From an uncultured Porphyromonadaceae bacterium (lineage in GTDB: Bacteria > Bacteroidota > Bacteroidia > Bacteroidales > Muribaculaceae), in contig CAMWUX010000004.1 in NCBI GenBank assembly GCA_947177605.1, forward strand, positions 1-15,796: 15,796 nt of DNA, written 5' to 3'. A program made the position numbers and the translations under genes. Below, one piece after another: positions 6,716 through 12,695 of this stretch. Below the pieces are notes generated by a model that made no database searches, had not been told where the DNA came from, and worked only from the letters and a program-made list of their open reading frames with translations. Numbering within the stretch: position 1 is the stretch's first letter; every line of letters starts with the position of its first letter.

Positions 6716-8746
6716 TCAGGCACCGATGAAGGCCTTGACCACGGCTAAGATGTTGGCCGGAGTGTAGCCGAATTTCTCATCAAGTACCTTGTAGGGGGCG
6801 GATGCACCGAAGCGCTCCATGCCGTAGACCATACCGGCGGCTCCGACTACGGGAGCAAGCGTAGAGGGAAGGCCGGCTGTGAGACCGAAGGTGGGAACGC
6901 CTTGCGGGATGACGCTATGACGATATTCGGTATCCTGATCCTCGAAGATACCTACGGAGGGCACGGACACTACGCGTGCGCAGATGCCTTCCTGATCGAG
7001 CAGCTCGGCCACCTGACAGAGAAGAGCTACTTCCGAACCGTTGCCGACGAGAGTGACCTTGGGCTCGGGGCAGTCAATTACTACGTAACCACCGCGGAGC
7101 ATTCCCTTGGCTTCTTCGTAGCGCGAACCGGTGACGGAGGGCAGGTCTGGCACATCCTGACGGGTGAATATGAGCGCTGTGGGTGTATAGCAATTGTCCA
7201 TAGCCATCTTCCAAGCGATGGTGGCCTCAGCTGCGTCGGCAGGGCGGAGCACCATCACGGAGCGACGTCCGGCGAAGTTGCGTATCTGTTCCATAAGGCG
7301 TATCTGCGCTTCCTGCTCGATGGGCTCATGGGTGGGGCCGTCTTCACCGACGCGGAATGCGTCGTGTGACCATACGTATTTCACGGGGAGCTCCATCAGG
7401 GCTGCCATACGTACGGCAGGCTTCATATAATCGGAGAATACGAAGAAGGTGCCGCAGGCGGCGAGCATACCTCCGTGGAGCACGATGCCGTTCATAATCG
7501 AGGCCATGGTGAGTTCGCTCACACCTGCGTGGAGGAATGCACCGGAGAAGTCGCCGTGGGTGAGAGCGTGGGTATGGCGGAGGAAGGCGTCGGTCTTGTC
7601 GGAGTTGGCAAGGTCGGCGCTCGATACGATCATATTCTTTACTTTCTCGGAGAGTACGGCGAGAACGTCGGCCGATGCGGTGCGGGTGGCTACATTGGCT
7701 TTGTGTACGATGGCGGAGTAGTCGATCTCGGGGAGACGGCCTTCGATGAAGCCGCGGAACTCTGCGGCTGCGTCGGGATGCTGCTTCTCCCATTCGGCCT
7801 GCTCGGCACGGCGCTCGGCTACTATCTTCTCAAGCTCGGCACGGCGCTCGGCATAGAGCGCTACTACTTCGGGACGCAACAACCAGGGATTTTCGGGATC
7901 GCCACCGAGGTTGCGCACTGTGGCGGCATAGTCGGCACCCGACTTGCTGAGGGGTTGGCCGTGGGTTGAGCACTGGCCTTCGTAGTTTTCACCCTCGGCG
8001 GTGACGGCTCCGTGACCCATCACGGTGTTGCCGATGATGAATGTGGGGCGGTGCTGTTCTGCGCGGGCCGCTTCGAGAGCGTCGGCGATGGCCACGGGAT
8101 CGGAGCCGTCGACTTCGAGCACGTTCCAGTGCCATGCGCGATATTTTGCAGCGTAGTCTTCAGTGTCGACGGCGTCGACGTTGGTGGAAAGCTGCACTCG
8201 GTTACTGTCGTAGAACATTATGAGGTTGCTCAGTCCGAGATAGCCGGCGATGCGGCCTGCGCCTTGGGAGATTTCCTCCTGTATGCCGCCGTCGGAGATG
8301 AACGCATAGGTCTTGTGAGCCCATACTTCGGAGAAGCGGGTGGCAAGGAAGCGCTCGGCGATGGCTGCGCCTACGGCCATGGTGTGGCCTTGTCCGAGGG
8401 GACCGGAGGTGTTTTCTACACCGCGCTTGGGATCGAGCTCGGGATGGCCGGGAGTGACGCTGCCCCACTGGCGGAATTGCTGCAGTTCCTCGATGGTGTA
8501 GTAACCGCAGAGGGCGAGCACGCTGTAGAGCATGGGCGACATGTGGCCCGGGTCGAGGAAGAAGCGGTCGCGCGAAATCCAGAGGGGATCGTTGGGGTCT
8601 GTGACAAGGAACTTGCTGTAAAGTACGTTGATAAAGTCGGCACCTCCCATTGCGCCACCGGGATGGCCTGATTTGGCTTTTTCTACCATCGAGGCTGCGA
8701 GTACTCGGATATTGTCGGCAGCCGAATCCATAAGTTTCTTGTCCAT
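6716..8746 (-). CDS. tkt: Transketolase
   Basis: This thiamine-diphosphate enzyme of the non-oxidative pentose phosphate pathway moves two-carbon ketol units between sugar phosphates in the cytoplasm. The 676-residue product has KSGHPGGAMGGADF (H28), GPLGQG (115-120), and the TPP/Mg segment SDGGIQEE...YDSN (151-182). SDG replaces the more usual GDG, as I recall for other Bacteroidetes enzymes. GVSELTM (catalytic Glu 411), SHDAFRVGEDGPTHEPIEQ (from 460) and RPADAAEA are also present. The start is ATG 8746 (MDKKLMDSAADNIRVLAASM). The frame stays open for 147 further codons upstream, but that part is arginine-rich nonsense overlapping the MFS gene. A near-consensus promoter lies 52-84 bp upstream. 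GH89 follows after 17 bp. Confidence 0.96.
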   Translation of the reverse strand: MDKKLMDSAADNIRVLAASMVEKAKSGHPGGAMGGADFINVLYSKFLVTDPNDPLWISRDRFFLDPGHMSPMLYSVLALCGYYTIEELQQFRQWGSVTPGHPELDPKRGVENTSGPLGQGHTMAVGAAIAERFLATRFSEVWAHKTYAFISDGGIQEEISQGAGRIAGYLGLSNLIMFYDSNRVQLSTNVDAVDTEDYAAKYRAWHWNVLEVDGSDPVAIADALEAARAEQHRPTFIIGNTVMGHGAVTAEGENYEGQCSTHGQPLSKSGADYAATVRNLGGDPENPWLLRPEVVALYAERRAELEKIVAERRAEQAEWEKQHPDAAAEFRGFIEGRLPEIDYSAIVHKANVATRTASADVLAVLSEKVKNMIVSSADLANSDKTDAFLRHTHALTHGDFSGAFLHAGVSELTMASIMNGIVLHGGMLAACGTFFVFSDYMKPAVRMAALMELPVKYVWSHDAFRVGEDGPTHEPIEQEAQIRLMEQIRNFAGRRSVMVLRPADAAEATIAWKMAMDNCYTPTALIFTRQDVPDLPSVTGSRYEEAKGMLRGGYVVIDCPEPKVTLVGNGSEVALLCQVAELLDQEGICARVVSVPSVGIFEDQDTEYRHSVIPQGVPTFGLTAGLPSTLAPVVGAAGMVYGMERFGASAPYKVLDEKFGYTPANILAVVKAFIGA

Positions 8747-8798
8747 GACTTTGTATTGATTTATAGTGTCGCCACTGCTTGAGCAACGAAATTTAATA

Positions 8799-8830
8799 CA
8801 AAAGTACTTAAAGGGGTGCACTTTGGCAAA
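8799..8830 (-). promoter_or_regulatory. Promoter of tkt (and probably the GH89 gene)
   Basis: On the minus strand a -33 TTTG (8830-8827) is followed by exactly 20 bp and then TACTTTTG (8806-8799), a full match to the Bacteroidetes housekeeping consensus TTTG-N19/20-TAnnTTTG. The start of transcription would be near 8794, giving a leader of about 48 bases. It lies just downstream of the MFS terminator, so tkt has its own transcription unit. Confidence 0.75.
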
Positions 8831-8839
8831 AGTTAGAGC

Positions 8840-8879
8840 AAAAAAAGATGCCGCGGGTTTGGGGCCGCACGGCATCTTT
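8840..8879 (-). terminator. Intrinsic terminator of the MFS transporter gene
   Basis: AAAGATGCCG (8844-8853) and CGGCATCTTT (8870-8879) form a perfect 10-bp stem with a 16-base GC-rich loop. On the minus strand the stem runs into seven T residues (complement of 8840-8846). It lies 28 bp past the MFS stop and before the tkt promoter. Confidence 0.85.
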
Positions 8880-8907
8880 ATGCTTAAACTTATTGAGTGT
8901 CGGAGGA

Positions 8908-10227
8908 TTAGTCTTCCATCACACCTTGTTTGATTTCTTCCTTGATAACTTCGGCGGAAGCGTCGCGCTTGGTGACGCGGGAGCCGATCAAGGCGTAGTA
9001 GAGGAGGTAGGCTGTGGCTACGAAGAGTACCCAGTAGCTTACGACGTAAGCGCCTGTGAGGTCGGCTACCCAGCCCTGGATGAGGGGGAGGATACCGCCA
9101 CCACATACCATCACCATGAAGAAGCCTGATGCTACGGCTGTGTATTTGCCGAGGCCTTCTACGGCGAGGTTGAAGATGCCGCCCCACATTACGGATGTGC
9201 AGAGGCCGCAGAGGATGAGCATAAAGATATTGAGGGGTGCTTCAGCATCGAGGAAGGGCACGGTGACTGTGATCTCGGGGCTGAGGAAGATGGCGCCGAG
9301 CAGGAGTACGAGAGCCACAGCGGATACGATGACGAGCATCATCTTGGGCGAGAGTACGTTGCCAAGCGAACCGCCTACGAGACGGCCGATAAGCATGAGG
9401 AACCAGTAGGCGCCTACGAGCGAGCCGGCGAGAGCGGTGTCGATATGGAGGTCGTTGGTCATATAGAGATTGGCGATGCTGGGGATGCCAACTTCAATAC
9501 CTACATAGAGGAAGATGGCGATGACGCCGCCTACGTAGTGGCTGAACTTGAGGGCGCCGCTAAGCGAAGGCTTTTCCTGCTTCTTGGGGGCGTTGCGGAG
9601 CTCTTCGAGGATGGGCTCGGGGAGCTTGGAGAGGAGGAGCACTACGAGTGCAAGGGCGAAGATACCCATGGCCACCCAGAGTGCGGGCTGGGCTTTGACG
9701 AGTGTGAGGCCCTGGAGCGAACCGCCCATGAGGTAGCCTACAAGCACGGGGCAGATGGTAGCGGCCAGAGAGTTTGTGGCGCCACCGAACTGGAGGAGCT
9801 GGTTGCCTTTCTTGCCGCCACCGCCGAGGGTGTTGAGCATGGGGTTGACCACGGTGTTGAGCATACACATGGAGAAGCCGGCGATGAATGCGCCTGCGAG
9901 GTAAACGCAGAAGATGAGGTCATTGCCGTCGAGGAGGCTCGAAATGAACATGAAGACTACACCTACGAGGCCTACGAGCACTGCGGCAATGGCCGAGAAT
10001 TTGTAGCCTTTCTTCTGGAGGATCATACCTGCGGGCAGACCCATGAAGGCGTAGGCGATGAAGTTGGCGGCGTTGCCGAGCTGCGATTGGAGAGCGGAGA
10101 GGCCGAGCTGCTCTTTAAGGATTACGCCAAAGGGATTCTGGAATCCGGTCACGAATGAGATCATCGCGAACAGGAAAAACATTACTATGATAGGTAATGT
10201 GTAGTTCGGTTTTTGATTGGTTGTCAT
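8908..10227 (-). CDS. FucP-like MFS sugar transporter
   Basis: This 439-residue inner-membrane carrier has about 12 hydrophobic segments, a short cytoplasmic N-terminus, a central charged loop (LPEPILEELRNAPKKQEKP, about 202-220) and a charged C-terminal tail. It belongs to the FucP/NagP/glucose-galactose branch of the major facilitator superfamily, as shown by FSMCMLNTVVNPMLNTLG (118-135), NSLAATICPVLVGYL and YVGIEVGIPS (241-250). The substrate is unknown. N-acetylglucosamine is possible given the GH89 gene two genes downstream, but the MFS gene has its own terminator. The positions of E. coli FucP D46 and E135, needed for proton coupling, appear to be non-acidic here. Transcribed alone, with a -7 box about 55 bp before the ATG. 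Confidence 0.9.
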   Translation of the reverse strand: MTTNQKPNYTLPIIVMFFLFAMISFVTGFQNPFGVILKEQLGLSALQSQLGNAANFIAYAFMGLPAGMILQKKGYKFSAIAAVLVGLVGVVFMFISSLLDGNDLIFCVYLAGAFIAGFSMCMLNTVVNPMLNTLGGGGKKGNQLLQFGGATNSLAATICPVLVGYLMGGSLQGLTLVKAQPALWVAMGIFALALVVLLLSKLPEPILEELRNAPKKQEKPSLSGALKFSHYVGGVIAIFLYVGIEVGIPSIANLYMTNDLHIDTALAGSLVGAYWFLMLIGRLVGGSLGNVLSPKMMLVIVSAVALVLLLGAIFLSPEITVTVPFLDAEAPLNIFMLILCGLCTSVMWGGIFNLAVEGLGKYTAVASGFFMVMVCGGGILPLIQGWVADLTGAYVVSYWVLFVATAYLLYYALIGSRVTKRDASAEVIKEEIKQGVMED

Positions 10228-10281
10228 TTTGATTAAAAGGATTTATTTTGGTTTAGTTCGTTCATGGTGAGCAGTAGAGGG

Positions 10282-10289
10282 CAAAGTTA
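10282..10289 (-). promoter_or_regulatory. -7 box of the MFS transporter gene
   Basis: TAACTTTG on the minus strand fits TAnnTTTG and predicts a leader of about 50 bases, much like that of tkt. I see no clear -33 TTTG. A small CGGG-TTG-CCCG hairpin (10301-10311) lies between it and the upstream gene's stop, but no T-tract follows, so it is not a convincing terminator. Confidence 0.5.
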
Positions 10290-10329
10290 ATGTAATTTTT
10301 CGGGTTGCCCGCTATTTGTGTCGATTTTT

Positions 10330-10995
10330 TTACGTTCTGTCGCCGAATATGAGCGATCCGATGCGCACGAGGTTGGCTCCGGCTTCGATGGCGAGGGGAT
10401 AGTCGTGGCTCATGCCCATGCTGAGTGTGTCGAATCCGCGCAGGTCGGGACGCTGGCGCTGTATGTCGGCCATCAGCGTGGCTACCCGCCGGAAATCGTC
10501 GGATACACGGGTGGTGTCGTCGGTGTTGGACGCCATAGCCATGAGCCCGCAGATGTGGGTGGCGCGGAGCGATTCGAAGGCACCGGTGGTGAAAAATTCG
10601 GTGAGTTCCTCCGGGGAGAAGCCGAATTTGGTCTCCTCACGGGCTACGTGGACCTGCAGAAGTACCCGGGTGACGATGCCAAGCCGCAGGCTCTCATCGT
10701 CGATGGCGCGGAGCAGGCGGTCGGTGTCGACGCTCTCGATCAGAGCTATGCGGCGCGTGGATAGCAGCCGACGCACTTTGTTGGTCTGCAGATGGCCGAT
10801 GAAGTGCCACACGGCATCGTCGGGCATGGCGTCGATTTTTGCAGTGATCTCCTGCACGCGGCTCTCGCCGAAGATACGCTGTCCGGCGTCGTATGCCTCG
10901 CGGAGCGCCTCGACCGGGTGGAATTTGCTCACCGCAGTGAGCTCCACCCCTTCGGGGAGCTGTCGGCGCAGGCAGGCAAGGCGATCGGCTATCAT
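10330..10995 (-). CDS. YggS/PROSC-type pyridoxal phosphate homeostasis protein
   Basis: Proteins of this family bind pyridoxal 5'-phosphate without known catalysis and keep vitamin B6 and amino-acid pools in balance. The 221-residue product is a typical size for the alanine-racemase-like TIM-barrel family. TAVSKFHP carries the expected PLP-binding lysine (K24). FGESRVQE, WHFIGHLQTNKVR, the QVHVAREETKFGF strand, HICGLMAMA and the C-terminal LSMGMSHDYPLAIEAGANLVRIGSLIFG are all canonical. The start codon directly abuts the stop of the DUF4494 gene (TAG then ATG, no spacer), so the two are an operon and probably translationally linked. No clear terminator follows. Confidence 0.95.
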   Translation of the reverse strand: MIADRLACLRRQLPEGVELTAVSKFHPVEALREAYDAGQRIFGESRVQEITAKIDAMPDDAVWHFIGHLQTNKVRRLLSTRRIALIESVDTDRLLRAIDDESLRLGIVTRVLLQVHVAREETKFGFSPEELTEFFTTGAFESLRATHICGLMAMASNTDDTTRVSDDFRRVATLMADIQRQRPDLRGFDTLSMGMSHDYPLAIEAGANLVRIGSLIFGDRT

Positions 10996-11457
10996 CTACT
11001 CTTCGGTGGCTGGTGCGGGGTTGGAGCCGGTCACTTTCATGCCGTAAACGTCCATAAGGGGAGTCTCGGTGAGCGACACGAGGTCGAAGTCGGCCAGAGT
11101 GCCCTTCATGCCGTCCAGAAAGTTCTTGTATGCGCTGTCGAAATCGCTTCCGGCTACGAGGATCTGGCTCACGGTGCGCTTCTCGGCGGCCGTCTTTTCG
11201 TCGATGGTGATGAAGGCTACTTTGGCGAGATACCAGCGGTCGGCGGTGTCGTCGCGGAATATCTCGCTGATCTTGGTGCGCTTCACTGCGCTCACGGAGA
11301 AGTCGCCCGAGATGAAGGGTGTCTGTTCTTCGATGATGCGCGACTCAGCTTCGGTAAAGGAGAGCGCGTCGACGAGATAGGGTTCGTTTACTTTCTTGGG
11401 CACGCCGTTTTCCATCATTTTGTCGTAGCGTACTTTACATTCAAACCAGTTGGCCAT
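10996..11457 (-). CDS. DUF4494 family protein
   Basis: This 153-residue soluble protein belongs to a small Bacteroidetes family of unknown function. It is recognised by its opening MANWFECKVRYDKMMENG, followed by KVNEPYLVDALSFTEAESRIIEE and RWYLAKVAFITIDEK. It has no signal peptide or membrane segment. The gene is first in a pair with the YggS-type gene with zero spacing; I recall this pairing from other Bacteroidales, which suggests a shared role around PLP homeostasis. The last residues (NPAPATEE) look like a flexible tail. Its promoter faces that of the Crp/Fnr-type regulator. Confidence 0.85.
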   Translation of the reverse strand: MANWFECKVRYDKMMENGVPKKVNEPYLVDALSFTEAESRIIEEQTPFISGDFSVSAVKRTKISEIFRDDTADRWYLAKVAFITIDEKTAAEKRTVSQILVAGSDFDSAYKNFLDGMKGTLADFDLVSLTETPLMDVYGMKVTGSNPAPATEE

Positions 11458-11498
11458 ATTGTAGTGTCGTATTTTATGTTTTGGTGTAATTCTTCCGA

Positions 11499-11506
11499 CA
11501 AAGGTA
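11499..11506 (-). promoter_or_regulatory. -7 box for the DUF4494-YggS operon
   Basis: TACCTTTG on the minus strand fits TAnnTTTG, 41 bp before the ATG at 11457. The -33 position falls within the divergent regulator's promoter and has no TTTG. Confidence 0.5.
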
Positions 11507-11519
11507 ATAAAAATTCGAC

Positions 11520-11527
11520 TAACTTTG
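11520..11527 (+). promoter_or_regulatory. -7 box for the Crp/Fnr-type regulator gene
   Basis: TAACTTTG fits TAnnTTTG and lies 48 bp before the ATG at 11576. It is 13 bp from the opposing box at 11499-11506, so polymerase bound at one promoter would cover the other. Confidence 0.5.
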
Positions 11528-11575
11528 CGGAAAACATCCGGGCGCTCCGGCGCGTTTACATATAAAAAGAAGAAA

Positions 11576-12259
11576 ATGAATTCGATGTACGAAATACTGA
11601 TGGGTCTGCCGCTGTTTCGCGGCGTGAGCTATGAGAAGCTCTCGGATGTGGTGGGCAAGACGAAGTTTCACTTCCTGAAATATCTTGAGGGCGAGCGTAT
11701 TGTCGGAGCCGGCGACCCCTGCACTCATATCAAGTTTGCCATCTCGGGCTCGCTGCGCATGAGTATCGAGAGTGCCGACGGGCGCTTCCGTGTGTCGCAG
11801 ACTCTGGAGGCCCCTTGTGTGATCTGTCCTGACTATCTATTCGGACGCGCCACGGTGTACCCCTGCACGGCTGTTGCCGCGGAGCCTACGAGTATTCTTC
11901 AGATCGACAAGCAGGACTATGTGAAGATGCTCGGTGCCGACAGCGTGTTTCTGTATAATTATCTCAACACCCTGTCGGCTAACGCGCAGAAGGCTGTCGA
12001 CGGTGTGCTTGCGGTAACAGCGGGCAGTCTGGAGCAGCGTATCGCCTACTGGATCTCAGCGCTAACACAGCCGGGAGGCACCGATATTGTGCTCGAATGC
12101 CGTCAGAGGGATCTCTACTCGATGTTTGGTGTGCAGCGCTCTTCGTTTATCTCCGTGCTTGAGTCGATGAAGGAGCGCGGCCTTATCGACTACACTTCGC
12201 GCTCAATGCAGATCCACGATCGCGCCGCGATGGTGGCACTGCTGTCGTTTGATGCCTGA
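11576..12259 (+). CDS. Crp/Fnr-family transcriptional regulator
   Basis: The 227-residue protein has an N-terminal cyclic-nucleotide-binding-like beta-roll (about 10-115) containing PLFRGVSYEKL, FLKYLEGERIVGAGDPCTHIKFAISGSLRMS. A long dimer helix follows, then a C-terminal winged helix (about 160-215) with RQRDLYSMFGVQRSSFISVLESMKERGLIDY. The segment where CRP has its phosphate-binding Glu and Arg reads YLFGRATVYPCTAVA, without the usual GEx(8)R pattern, so cAMP is unlikely to be the effector. Cysteines occur at about 81, 84 and 97, but there is no Fnr-type N-terminal cluster. I chose ATG 11576 after an A-rich leader. The open frame reaches back to a TTG at 11525 inside the -7 box, which is not credible. 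It is divergent from DUF4494-YggS. Confidence 0.85.
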   Translation: MNSMYEILMGLPLFRGVSYEKLSDVVGKTKFHFLKYLEGERIVGAGDPCTHIKFAISGSLRMSIESADGRFRVSQTLEAPCVICPDYLFGRATVYPCTAVAAEPTSILQIDKQDYVKMLGADSVFLYNYLNTLSANAQKAVDGVLAVTAGSLEQRIAYWISALTQPGGTDIVLECRQRDLYSMFGVQRSSFISVLESMKERGLIDYTSRSMQIHDRAAMVALLSFDA

Positions 12260-12275
12260 ACCTTAGATTGAACTA

Positions 12276-12426
12276 CGGTTAGTGATTTTCGGTTAAAACC
12301 AGACTAATTCGGTTAAAAAATTAACCGGCATAAGTAGCAGTAAACCAATAATATCCGATGCGGTGGCAAGCGTGAGTATGGTTGAAATTCTTGATTTAAC
12401 AATCGGTTAACATTTGGATTTAACCG
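12276..12426. repeat. Cluster of CGGTTAA half-sites
   Basis: Plus-strand CGGTTA occurs at 12276, 12290, 12310 and 12404, and the inverted form TTAACCG at 12321 and 12420. Two adjacent copies share TTCGGTTAAAA. The 12310-12327 pair makes a perfect 7-bp inverted repeat around AAAA, and the 12404-12426 pair a second around 9 bp. Spacing of the first three is 14 and 20 bp. Confidence 0.6.
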
Positions 12427-12433
12427 TTTTTTT
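12404..12433 (+). terminator. Possible terminator of the Crp/Fnr-type gene
   Basis: CGGTTAA, a 9-base loop, TTAACCG and then seven T residues have the shape of a Rho-independent terminator for plus-strand transcripts. The stem is short and AT-rich and lies 145 bp beyond the stop codon, so it may instead be part of the CGGTTAA motif cluster. Confidence 0.45.
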
Positions 12434-12626
12434 GTACGAGATCCCAACGCCTTGAAGTAGTGGAATAATATTGGCGTATTGCTTATCTGTCATAATTGAG
12501 TTTGCGTAAATAGGTCGGACAATCGGGGATTGCTATGCTGTAAATATAGGCATATTTTTTCAATAAGTAGAGAGCGTGATAAAATATTCTTGGCTTCCCA
12601 ATCTGTTTGTGTGGTGTGGTGGGGAA

Positions 12627-12660
12627 AATGGAGAGGCCGCGTCGGGAGTGACACGGCCTC
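12627..12660 (-). terminator. Hairpin behind the S8 protease gene
   Basis: GAGGCCG (12633-12639) pairs with CGGCCTC (12654-12660), with an inner GTC/GAC pairing. On the minus strand it is followed by TCCATTTTCC, a weak T-tract. It lies 35 bp after the protease stop and is a plausible, imperfect terminator. Confidence 0.5.
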
Positions 12661-12695
12661 GGGGTTGCTATAGTATAAGTGTGGATTGTCTCTCG

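Larger units (their letters stand above)
12260..12695. other. AT-rich spacer between the regulator and protease genes
   Basis: No confident gene lies in these 436 bp. The stretch contains six CGGTTA/CGGTTAA half-sites, one pair of which resembles a terminator. It also has a short minus-strand frame of 28 codons at 12407-12493 starting MTDKQYANII, which after one TAA stays open to 12293, and a GC hairpin behind the protease gene. The short frame could be a gene remnant or chance; its predicted peptide matches nothing I recognise. Confidence 0.55.

Noticed and set aside
8012..8671. 219-codon open frame opposite transketolase
   Set aside because: Antisense shadow of a strongly conserved gene.
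8747..9187. 147-codon upstream extension of the transketolase frame
   Set aside because: It is arginine- and proline-rich, has no transketolase similarity, and overlaps the MFS gene, its terminator and the tkt promoter; the proper start is at 8746.
9445..10158. 237-codon open frame opposite the MFS gene
   Set aside because: It is the antisense of hydrophobic codons, producing an acidic, His-rich product with no domain; a shadow of codon bias.
10792..11565. 257-codon open frame opposite yggS and DUF4494
   Set aside because: It spans two well-supported genes on the other strand and their promoter, with no recognisable protein features.
11525..11575. TTG start for the Crp/Fnr-type gene
   Set aside because: The codon lies inside the -7 box, so it would precede the transcript start; ATG 11576 fits the family better.
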